NCBI GenBank assembly: GCA_035455185.1
Contig: DATIFQ010000487.1
Coordinates: 1-13,019 of the forward strand
DNA: 13,019 bases
Reading direction: 5' to 3'
DNA from: JAEHDI01 sp035455185
GTDB lineage: Bacteria > Acidobacteriota > Terriglobia > Bryobacterales > Bryobacteraceae
Below, in pieces: positions 6,857 to 13,019 of this stretch. Every line of letters begins with the position of its first letter. Within the stretch, counting starts at the first letter, position 1. The notes under the pieces are model-generated. The model was not told the origin of the DNA, did no database searches, and saw only the letters and a list, made by a program, of their open reading frames with translations. Position numbers and translations under genes: made by a program.

Positions 6857-8183
6857 TGGTCGCGCCTCACAGGAGGATTCCGGTCAGAACCGTTCCCGCG
6901 TGTTGGAATTGCTCAAAACGAGGGACTTCGGACTCCTCTTCGCAGGCCAGACGATCTCGCAGATCGGCGACAGCCTGAACAAGGTGGCGCTGCTCTGGTT
7001 CGTGTATGAATTGACCGGATCGGCTCTCAAAATGACGATGGTGGGGCTGCTCCAGACGCTCCCGCCGCTCCTGATCGGACCGCTGATCGGGGTCTACCTG
7101 GACCGCTTCCGCAAGAAGCCGGTCATGATCACCGTCGATCTGCTCCGGACCGTGATGATTCTGCTCATCCCGTTGCTCTATTTGATGGACGCCCTGACGC
7201 TGGACCGGCTCTACGTGCTGGTCTTTGCCAACGCCATTGTCTCGACCATCTTCGGCCCGGCTCTGGCCTCCGCGGTTCCGTTGATTACGCCCAAGGACCG
7301 GCTCGTGGCCGCCAACGCGTTGATGCAATCCACCGCGAACGTCGGACTCCTCGTCGGTCCTGCCATCAGCGGGATCGGCATCGCCCTGATCGGAGCCCAG
7401 AACGTGCTCTACGTGGACGCTGCCACGTTCTTGATCTCGGCCCTCTGCCTCATGCCGATCCGGATGCACGAAACGATCGACCAGACGGTGCTCGCGAGCA
7501 AGGGGTGGACTGGCGGTGTCGCGCAGGATCTGCTCGCGGGATTCCGGTTTGTGTTCGTCGAACAGAAGACCGTCCTCCTGCTGATGCTGACCGCTACCCT
7601 GTACAGCGTGGGCGTCAGTGCCTTCGTCTTTCTGCTGCCGGTGTTCGCGAAAGACGTGCTCGCGGTGGGGCCGGTGCAATTAGGCTGGCTCTGGTCTGCG
7701 CTCGGTGTCGGTATGCTGCTTGCTTCACTCGGTCTTGCGTCGATCACCCAGGGAGATCTCTCACGGCGTCTGCAACTCATCTCCGGCGCCCTGGCGATCG
7801 GCGGACTCGCCGTCGGCGCACTAGGGTTCCTACAGACGCCGCTGGCAGCCGGAGCTATGATCGCCGTGATCGGAGGCAGCACGGCGATGTTCACTCCCCT
7901 GGTCTGGACGATGCTGCAGGAATTGACGCCGGCTCCTCTGCTGGGCCGTGTCTTTACTAGCTTTGCCACGGGCGGGATGGCCTCGTCGATGGCCGGGATG
8001 GCGGGATTCGGATGGGCTGCCGACACGCTGGGTCCCGCTGTCAGCCTGGGCGGTATCAGCTTGATCCTCCTGCTGACTGCGGCCGCGGCTGGAGTGTTCG
8101 GCCGGTACAAGTCGCAGGGGGCCGGTCTCGCGACAAACAAACCGGGAGCATTCGCCCCTCAAGCGGTTGCGGCCGCCCCGTGA
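6849..8183 (+). CDS. MFS transporter, EntS-like exporter (first paralogue)
   Basis: A 444-residue polytopic membrane protein of the major facilitator superfamily, probably 12 transmembrane helices, closest in style to the EntS/MFS_3 exporters. The ATG at 6849 is chosen because GGGAGG lies about 6 nt upstream; the frame stays open further upstream inside the glycosyltransferase gene, but that stretch has no transporter character. After a hydrophilic 24-residue N-terminus come RDFGLLFAGQTISQIGDS and the motif-A loop GVYLDRFRKK (81-90) between helices 2 and 3. A second-half core follows, ending in a soluble tail. It is clearly paralogous to the MFS protein encoded at 9096: in the first ~80 aligned residues I count 49 identities out of 81. 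The substrate is unknown. Its setting among glycan-acting genes makes a saccharide or stress metabolite possible but unproven. Confidence 0.9.
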   Translation: MSDGRASQEDSGQNRSRVLELLKTRDFGLLFAGQTISQIGDSLNKVALLWFVYELTGSALKMTMVGLLQTLPPLLIGPLIGVYLDRFRKKPVMITVDLLRTVMILLIPLLYLMDALTLDRLYVLVFANAIVSTIFGPALASAVPLITPKDRLVAANALMQSTANVGLLVGPAISGIGIALIGAQNVLYVDAATFLISALCLMPIRMHETIDQTVLASKGWTGGVAQDLLAGFRFVFVEQKTVLLLMLTATLYSVGVSAFVFLLPVFAKDVLAVGPVQLGWLWSALGVGMLLASLGLASITQGDLSRRLQLISGALAIGGLAVGALGFLQTPLAAGAMIAVIGGSTAMFTPLVWTMLQELTPAPLLGRVFTSFATGGMASSMAGMAGFGWAADTLGPAVSLGGISLILLLTAAAAGVFGRYKSQGAGLATNKPGAFAPQAVAAAP

Positions 8184-8274
8184 CCACTGACCGGCACGCT
8201 CTCTACTCCTTGAGGTGGAGTCTTCCTAGGAGCCATAATAAACGGCGCACCGCGGCAATCGTGAGTCCTACCGC

Positions 8275-9096
8275 ATGATGCCATGTTGTCGAATCCTGTT
8301 CTTTGCGGCGATCAGCAGCTTTTTCCTGTCGCCCCTTCCTTCAGATAAAGCGTTCTCGGAACAGCAGGACAAAGAGAAGGCGCAGGACAAACCGCAGGAG
8401 ATGCCACCGGCGCAGCCTCAGCCTCATCCTGATACTCAACCTGCTCCACCCAAGCTCTTGACCGAGCCCAAGCCGCAGAGCACGCCATCGGCGAAGCCCG
8501 AGGCACCCCCGAAACTTTCAACTGAGCCTAAAACCCAGCCCCAGCCTGCGCCTCCTGCCAAGCCGGAGCCGTCCATGGAGCGGGAGGTAAAAGAAAAAGA
8601 GAAGGAGAAAGAAAAGGAAAAAGAGAAAGAGGCGCACAAGAAACCCGTCGGCTCGCTGATCCTTACCGTCAAGCTCGCGCTGCTGGCCGATGCCCGGCTG
8701 TGCCACTTTGAGATCGAGGCCGGGGAGAATGAGCAAGCCATCACGCTCGAGGGGCGAGTCGCCGGCGAGAGCGAAAAGACGGCCGCGACCGAGGTCGCCA
8801 GGTCCGTGCCCGGCGTCAAGACCGTCGTCAACAAGCTCGAGGTAGATAAAGGCCTCGCGCAGGCGCTGGTCAAGAAGCAGGACGAGATCATCACTGGTCT
8901 CATCCGGGAACGGTTTTCCAAGAGCGCCACGCTCAAGTCCGCGAATTTCGAGGTCAAGACCGAAGAGGGCGTCGTCTCGATCATTGGAGTCGTGCGATTC
9001 CAGGTTATCGCCCTTGAAGCGGCGGAAGCGGCCCGCCGGGTGCCGGGGGTCAAGGCCGTCAAGACCGACAAAGTGCGACTGGAGGGCGAAAGCTAA
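8275..9096 (+). CDS. Exported BON-domain protein with Pro-rich and Lys/Glu-rich spacer
   Basis: A 273-residue protein. Residues 1-28 form a signal peptide (hydrophobic ILFFAAISSFFLSPLP, likely cleavage near KAFS). Residues 30-100 are a Pro/Gln/Lys linker containing two copies of a roughly 20-residue unit, PPKLLTEPKPQSTPSAKPE (59-76) and PPKLSTEPKTQPQPAPPAKPE (78-98, slightly longer). Residues 103-122 are a KEKEKE block. The rest holds two BON domains: about 127-191, with GRVAGESEKTAATEVARSVP and VKTVVNKLEV, and about 196-270, with VVSIIGVVRFQV and AARRVPGVKAVKTDKV. BON domains occur in OsmY-type periplasmic and envelope proteins and are thought to bind membranes or polymers. The start is uncertain between ATGs at 8275 and 8278, and the ribosome binding site is weak. 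The TAA overlaps the next ATG (TAATG), so the second transporter is translationally coupled. The linker could span the periplasm or cell wall matrix. Confidence 0.85.
   Translation: MMPCCRILFFAAISSFFLSPLPSDKAFSEQQDKEKAQDKPQEMPPAQPQPHPDTQPAPPKLLTEPKPQSTPSAKPEAPPKLSTEPKTQPQPAPPAKPEPSMEREVKEKEKEKEKEKEKEAHKKPVGSLILTVKLALLADARLCHFEIEAGENEQAITLEGRVAGESEKTAATEVARSVPGVKTVVNKLEVDKGLAQALVKKQDEIITGLIRERFSKSATLKSANFEVKTEEGVVSIIGVVRFQVIALEAAEAARRVPGVKAVKTDKVRLEGES
8589..8632 (+). repeat. 44-nt homopurine tract encoding the KEK block
   Basis: All 44 bases on the plus strand are A or G, encoding alternating Lys and Glu in the BON-protein spacer. The tract is built from GAAA/GAGA-like units and stands out as A-rich in a GC-rich gene. 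Such tracts are prone to slippage in whole codons and can form triplex DNA. Here the simplest explanation is a low-complexity protein spacer. Confidence 0.7.
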
Positions 9097-10385
9097 TGCA
9101 GGGCCGCGCCGGCCCCTCGTCATGTTCCCCCGTTGTGGCATGCGAGACGGACCACCCCGCAACCGAGCCTCATCCCTTGCTGCTCACCCGCAATTTCGGA
9201 CTGGTCTGGTCCGGACAGCTCATCTCGCAGATCGGCGACGGGATTTCTAAGCTGGCCCTGTTGTGGTTTGTCTACGCGATTACCGGCTCGCCGCTGAAAA
9301 CCTCCGTGATCGGGCTGTTACAGACGATCCCGCCGATCGTCCTTGGTCCCTTTATCGGCGTCTACGTGGACCGGCTGCCGAAGAAGCTCCTGCTCATCGT
9401 CAGTGATCTGCTTCGCGCCGTCTTGATCGGGTTGATTCCCTGTCTCATCCCGGTCGAATCGTTCACCGTGTCCGTGCTCTATCTCCTGGTGCTCCTGCAC
9501 GCCATTGCGACCGCCGTCTTCGGCCCGGCGCTCACCGCTGCAGTTCCGGCCATTGTGCCCAAGACGCAATTCACCGCTGCCAACGCGCTTCTGCAGGGCA
9601 CAACGAGTCTCGGCATTATTTTCGGTCCGGCATTGAGCGGGTTGGGCATCGCGGCGTACGGATCGCAGGAAGTCCTGTGTCTCAACGCCGTCACTTACGT
9701 GGTCTCGGCCGGATGTCTCATTCCGGTCCGGTTTGCCGGTCTCGTTTCGACAGGGAGCCCTGCGGGGCCGCCGCCGGCGATGCTGCGAGAATTGGCAGAA
9801 GGACTGCGCTACAGCATCCTCAGTCGTCCCGTGATTCTGCTCTTGACCGGCACCGCGGCGCTATATACTTTCGGCACCAGCGCGCTGACGGCGCTCTTCC
9901 CCGTGTTCGCCCGGAAAATGCTCGGCCTGGGTCCGGTCGAGGTCGGCTACCTGTGGTCCGCGTTGGGCATCGGGTTGTTGGTGACGTCGATCGGCCTCTT
10001 ATGGGTCACCGAGTGGACGCTCAAGGATCGGACCCGTTTGATCGTGGGCACCAGCGCGTTGAGCGGCGCCGCGACCGGCGCGTTGATCTGGACTCCCGAT
10101 CCCTACCACGCCGGCGTGCTGATGGGATTGATCGGGTGCGGCATGGGAGCCTTCACGCCGATCGCCTGGGGGGTCATCCAGGAACTTTCCCCGCGCCATA
10201 TGATCGGCCGGATCCTGGGTCTGTACGGAACCGGCGCCATGATTGCCGCCATCGCCGGGATTTCCGCCTTTGGCTGGATCACGGAACGGCAGGGACCGGA
10301 GACCGGTCTGCTGGGAATCGGCCTGGTGCTGCTTCTCACTGCTCTCGTGGCCTGGCGAATGAGCCGCAGGGGCGCGGAGAATTGA
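9096..10385 (+). CDS. MFS transporter, EntS-like exporter (second paralogue)
   Basis: A 429-residue major facilitator protein with probably 12 helices. Its N-terminus (1-31) is soluble, Pro/Cys/Ser-rich and unlike that of its paralogue. It then reads RNFGLVWSGQLISQIGDG, LALLWFVY and the motif-A loop GVYVDRLPKK (88-97). The second half includes GLGPVEVGYLWSALGIG, which matches GPVQLGWLWSALGVG of the first transporter, so the pair arose by duplication. GGAGGG upstream and the TAATG overlap with the BON gene support the start. The stop is 12 nt before the debranching enzyme. Whether the two transporters act as a pair (for example heterodimer or alternative substrates) cannot be told from sequence. 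Export is the usual direction in this family; the substrate is unknown. Confidence 0.9.
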   Translation: MQGRAGPSSCSPVVACETDHPATEPHPLLLTRNFGLVWSGQLISQIGDGISKLALLWFVYAITGSPLKTSVIGLLQTIPPIVLGPFIGVYVDRLPKKLLLIVSDLLRAVLIGLIPCLIPVESFTVSVLYLLVLLHAIATAVFGPALTAAVPAIVPKTQFTAANALLQGTTSLGIIFGPALSGLGIAAYGSQEVLCLNAVTYVVSAGCLIPVRFAGLVSTGSPAGPPPAMLRELAEGLRYSILSRPVILLLTGTAALYTFGTSALTALFPVFARKMLGLGPVEVGYLWSALGIGLLVTSIGLLWVTEWTLKDRTRLIVGTSALSGAATGALIWTPDPYHAGVLMGLIGCGMGAFTPIAWGVIQELSPRHMIGRILGLYGTGAMIAAIAGISAFGWITERQGPETGLLGIGLVLLLTALVAWRMSRRGAEN

Positions 10386-10397
10386 GAGGAGTGGTCA

Positions 10398-12566
10398 ATG
10401 GGCGACGTTGTCAGCTGGAACAATGAATTCTACATTCGTGCTTCCTCCTCGCTGGCGGACGATCGTGTTGAAGTGTTGAAGCAGGGCGAGACGTTCGCCG
10501 TCTTCGATCGCTACGGCGATATCCACCCGATCCTGCCAGGTCCGCAAGGCCTCTATCATGAAGGAACACGATTCCTCTCTCGTTGCGAACTCTTGATCGG
10601 GACCCAACGACCGATACTCCTGAGCGCGACGGTGAAGGAGGACAATGCGCTATTCACGGTCGATCTGACTAATCCGGATATGGTGCTGGACGGGCCGCGA
10701 GACCTGCGCCGCGGCACGTTCCACCTGTGCCGGACACGGTTTCTGTGGCAAGGCGTCTGCTATGAGCGTCTCCGCGTGTGGAATTACGGCGGGGCGGAGA
10801 TTCCTCTTTCCCTCGCGCTTGCGTTCGATGCCGATTATGCGGATCTGTTCGAGGCGAGAGGCCGGCGGCGGGCACTGCGGGGGCGCCGGCTCGACACGGT
10901 CCGGTCCGACAAGGGGCTGGTGCTCGGCTACGAAGGATTGGATCACGTGACCCGTCAAACTCTTATCCGGTGCGTTCCGTCGCCGGCGCATGTGACATCC
11001 GACGGGGTTGTCCTCGAATCGTCCGTGGCCCCGCAGGCCGGCGTGACCTGGGAGATCGCCGTCAAATGTGAAATCGACCAGGGGCGCTCGCGCGTCTTCC
11101 CGTCCTACGATGAAGCCAGGGATGACGCGGACTGTGAACTCAAGGCGGCCAAGGCCCGCGATTGCCATATCTACACCTCGAACGAGCAGTTCAACGACTG
11201 GCTGAATCGGTCGCTCGCCGATCTCCACATGCTGATTTCCGAGACGCCGGAGGGACCCTATCCCTATGCCGGCGTTCCCTGGTTCAGCGCCCCTTTCGGC
11301 CGCGACGGCATCATCACCGCGCTGGAGCTGTTGTGGGTCAATCCGGTTGTCGCACGCGGCGTGCTGGGGTTTCTGGCTGCGACACAAGCGACGGAGGATC
11401 GTCCGGAACAGGATGCGGAAGCGGGGAAGATTCTGCACGAGACCCGCCGGGGCGAGATGGCCGCGCTGGGAGAAATTCCGTTCGGCCGCTATTACGGCAG
11501 CGTCGACGTGACCCCGCTGTTTATCATCCTGGCGGGCGCCTATTACGAGCAGAGCGGCGATCGAGCCTTCATGCAGGAACTCTGGCCGAGCATCCGGCGC
11601 GCCTTGCATTGGATCGATCACCGCGGCGATCCGAAGGGGACGGGCTTTGTCACCTACGCGCGCCAGTCTTCCGACGGGCTCGTGCATCAAGGATGGAAGG
11701 ACTCTCACGACGCCGTGTTCCACATGGACGGCACAGCCGCCGCCGGTCCCATCGCGCTCTGCGAGGTTCAGGGCTACGTGTATGCCGCCAAACGGACGGC
11801 GGCAGAGCTGGCGCGACTTGTCGGGGAAGTCGGTCGCGCGGAGGAATTGCTCGGTGAAGCCGACTCGCTGCGCGAACGGTTCGAACGCGCGTTCTGGTGC
11901 GAGGAACTCGACTCCTATGCGCTGGCGTTGGACGGGCACGGCCGACCCTGCCGCGTCCGTTCGTCCAACGCGGGCCAGTGCCTGTTCTCCGGGATCGCCG
12001 GACCGGAACGGGGACTGAGAACGGCGCGGACACTATTGACCGAGCCCTATTTCAGCGGATGGGGCGTCCGGACGATCGCGACATCCGAGGCGCGGTACAA
12101 TCCCATGTCCTATCACAACGGCTCGGTCTGGCCGCACGACAACGCCCTGATCGCGGAGGGATTCGCCCGCTACGGCATGAACGACCTCGCGGCGCGGCTC
12201 CTCACGGGGCTCTTCGAGGCGAGCCTCTTCCTGGACCTGCACCGCATGCCCGAGCTCGTCTGCGGGTTCGCCCGGCGCCCGGGGGAGGGACCGACCGCGT
12301 ACCCGGTCGCCTGCGCCCCCCAGGCCTGGTCGGCCGGCGCCGTCTTCCTGCTCCTGAAGGCCTGCCTCGGGCTGGAGATCGACGCCGAGGCGAGGAGGCT
12401 GGTCCTGCGGCGCGCCTGCCTGCCCGCGTTCCTCGACACGCTGGAGATCAGGAACCTCCGGGTGGCGGGCGAGGAGCTCGACCTGCTCCTGGAGCGCCAC
12501 GCGCAGAACGTGGGCATCCAGGTCCTGAAGCGCACCGGGCCCGTCGAGATCGTCTCGGTCAAGTGA
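10398..12566 (+). CDS. Amylo-alpha-1,6-glucosidase / glycogen-debranching-type enzyme
   Basis: A 722-residue two-domain protein. An N-terminal beta-rich domain (about 15-240; FAVFDRYGDI, GPQGLYHEGTRFLSRCEL) matches the 'glycogen debranching N-terminal' family. The C-terminal (alpha/alpha)6 barrel resembles GH15/GH63/GH133 glucosidases, with FGRDGIITALE (Arg302, Asp303), QGWKDS (Asp435) and HNGSVWPHDN (573-582) as the expected active-site loops. It should hydrolyse alpha-glucosidic bonds, classically the 1,6-branch glucose of glycogen or a related oligosaccharide. No signal peptide is visible, so it is cytoplasmic. GAGGAG precedes the ATG, and the upstream gap is 12 nt. The oddity is composition: 11 of 38 codons before 12,114 end in A/T, but only 2 of 150 after it. 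The last fifth of the gene therefore has a different origin from the rest. The protein reads through the join without disruption. The 3' end overlaps the leftward M20 gene by 8 bp. Confidence 0.88.
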   Translation: MGDVVSWNNEFYIRASSSLADDRVEVLKQGETFAVFDRYGDIHPILPGPQGLYHEGTRFLSRCELLIGTQRPILLSATVKEDNALFTVDLTNPDMVLDGPRDLRRGTFHLCRTRFLWQGVCYERLRVWNYGGAEIPLSLALAFDADYADLFEARGRRRALRGRRLDTVRSDKGLVLGYEGLDHVTRQTLIRCVPSPAHVTSDGVVLESSVAPQAGVTWEIAVKCEIDQGRSRVFPSYDEARDDADCELKAAKARDCHIYTSNEQFNDWLNRSLADLHMLISETPEGPYPYAGVPWFSAPFGRDGIITALELLWVNPVVARGVLGFLAATQATEDRPEQDAEAGKILHETRRGEMAALGEIPFGRYYGSVDVTPLFIILAGAYYEQSGDRAFMQELWPSIRRALHWIDHRGDPKGTGFVTYARQSSDGLVHQGWKDSHDAVFHMDGTAAAGPIALCEVQGYVYAAKRTAAELARLVGEVGRAEELLGEADSLRERFERAFWCEELDSYALALDGHGRPCRVRSSNAGQCLFSGIAGPERGLRTARTLLTEPYFSGWGVRTIATSEARYNPMSYHNGSVWPHDNALIAEGFARYGMNDLAARLLTGLFEASLFLDLHRMPELVCGFARRPGEGPTAYPVACAPQAWSAGAVFLLLKACLGLEIDAEARRLVLRRACLPAFLDTLEIRNLRVAGEELDLLLERHAQNVGIQVLKRTGPVEIVSVK

Positions 12567-13019
12567 GGCGGCCCGGGGCGCTCGAGCCCAGGGCCTCGTG
12601 GAGCAGGGCGCGGGCGATCCGCTCGTAGGCGAGGACCGCCGCTTCCAGCTCCGCGGTCGCGACGTGGTCGCCGTCCGTGTGCGCGTCCACGACCGAGCCG
12701 GGGCCGAAGAGGAGCGGCTCGCCCCAGCCCTCGAGGAACGGCACGTCGGTGGTGAAGGCGAACGCCGAGCTCTCGAACCCCGGCACGGTGCGCATGCGCA
12801 CGGGTGGAACCTCGAGGACGGTCTCGATCGCGACCCGGGAGCGCAGGGGGGCGAGCCGCTCGAGGACCTCGGCGCCAGGCCCGACCGTCCGGAAGTTGAG
12901 CTCGGCCTCCGCCGAGGGCGAGATCACGTTGGGAGCAACGCCGCCGGAGATGAGCCCGGTCGCGTAGAAGGTGCGGCCCAGCTGCGGGTCCCCGGGCAGC
13001 TCGATCCCGCGCAGCTCGA
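12559..13019 (-). CDS. M20-family metallohydrolase (peptidase/deacylase), C-terminal part
   Basis: The leftward reading frame is open to the right edge, so the N-terminal catalytic part lies outside; the apparent start at 12,927 is an internal GTG. About 153 codons are visible. They read GRTFYATGLISGGVAPNVIS, then PSAEAELNFRTVG, which is the dimerisation (lid) domain of M20 amidohydrolases such as ArgE, DapE and CPG2. The C-terminal return to the catalytic domain follows, with FGPGSVVDAHTDGDHVAT, whose His is at the position of the last metal ligand, and a final helix (ELEAAVLAYERIARALL). These enzymes hydrolyse N-acyl or peptide bonds using two metal ions; the substrate here cannot be told. 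GC content is about 70-77%, like the end of the debranching gene and unlike the rest of the window. Its stop at 12,559 overlaps the converging gene by 8 bp, and no terminator is visible between them. Confidence 0.8.
   Translation of the reverse strand, partial: ELRGIELPGDPQLGRTFYATGLISGGVAPNVISPSAEAELNFRTVGPGAEVLERLAPLRSRVAIETVLEVPPVRMRTVPGFESSAFAFTTDVPFLEGWGEPLLFGPGSVVDAHTDGDHVATAELEAAVLAYERIARALLHEALGSSAPGRLT

Noticed and set aside
6867..7679. 270-codon minus-strand ORF
   Set aside because: Antisense to the first MFS transporter; its extreme His/Asp/Arg/Glu content is what the complement of hydrophobic membrane codons gives.
8205..8221. Possible terminator hairpin (ACTCC/GGAGT) after the first MFS gene
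   Set aside because: Only 5 bp with a 7-nt loop and no following T-run; the neighbours look co-transcribed.
10650..11939. 429-codon minus-strand ORF
   Set aside because: Antisense to the debranching enzyme, Arg/Pro/Gln-rich, with no recognisable motif; typical shadow ORF in GC-rich DNA.

Overview
The window is a stretch of bacterial chromosome of moderately high GC (about 55-63% in spot hand counts) that switches to about 70-78% GC near position 12,110. I see no rRNA, tRNA, IS element, CRISPR array or phage gene. The gene style (glycosyltransferase with a debranching enzyme, BON-domain protein, EntS-like exporters, and a small secreted protein with a 'VDKNTRRERLMVPGERVEVQM' core) reminds me of Nitrospira/Nitrospirota. 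That is recognition, not proof. The right-hand end (about 12,114 to 13,019) has the composition of a different, high-GC genome.

Left block (1-4803): the 3' part of a calcium-type (P2A) P-type ATPase runs rightward off the left edge. Converging on it with a 19-bp gap is a leftward pair: a helix-hairpin-helix DNA-binding protein (DNA polymerase X-type N-terminus without a polymerase) and, 17 bp downstream, an MgtA-like P-type ATPase. Middle (4804-5375): a mostly non-coding divergent region with one 48-codon ORF that has a good Shine-Dalgarno, and a bulged hairpin followed by a G6-A-G6 tract. These lie upstream of a small secreted protein gene (5376-5648).

Right block (5711-12566): a compact rightward cluster of GT4 glycosyltransferase, MFS exporter, BON-domain periplasmic protein, a second paralogous MFS exporter, and a two-domain amylo-alpha-1,6-glucosidase. 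Stop/start overlaps (8 nt and 1 nt) and short gaps (91 and 12 nt) suggest co-expression. A plausible but unproven reading is synthesis or trimming of a glucose-containing saccharide, with two exporters and an envelope protein attached. The window ends with the 3' part of a leftward M20-family metallohydrolase whose stop overlaps the debranching gene.

The most important observation is an abrupt codon-usage break inside the debranching gene. Of the 38 codons before position 12,114, 11 end in A/T; of the 150 codons after it, only 2 do. The break falls in the enzyme's conserved HNGSVWPHDN motif. Either the gene is a recombinant mosaic, or the contig is a chimera joined at a conserved sequence.
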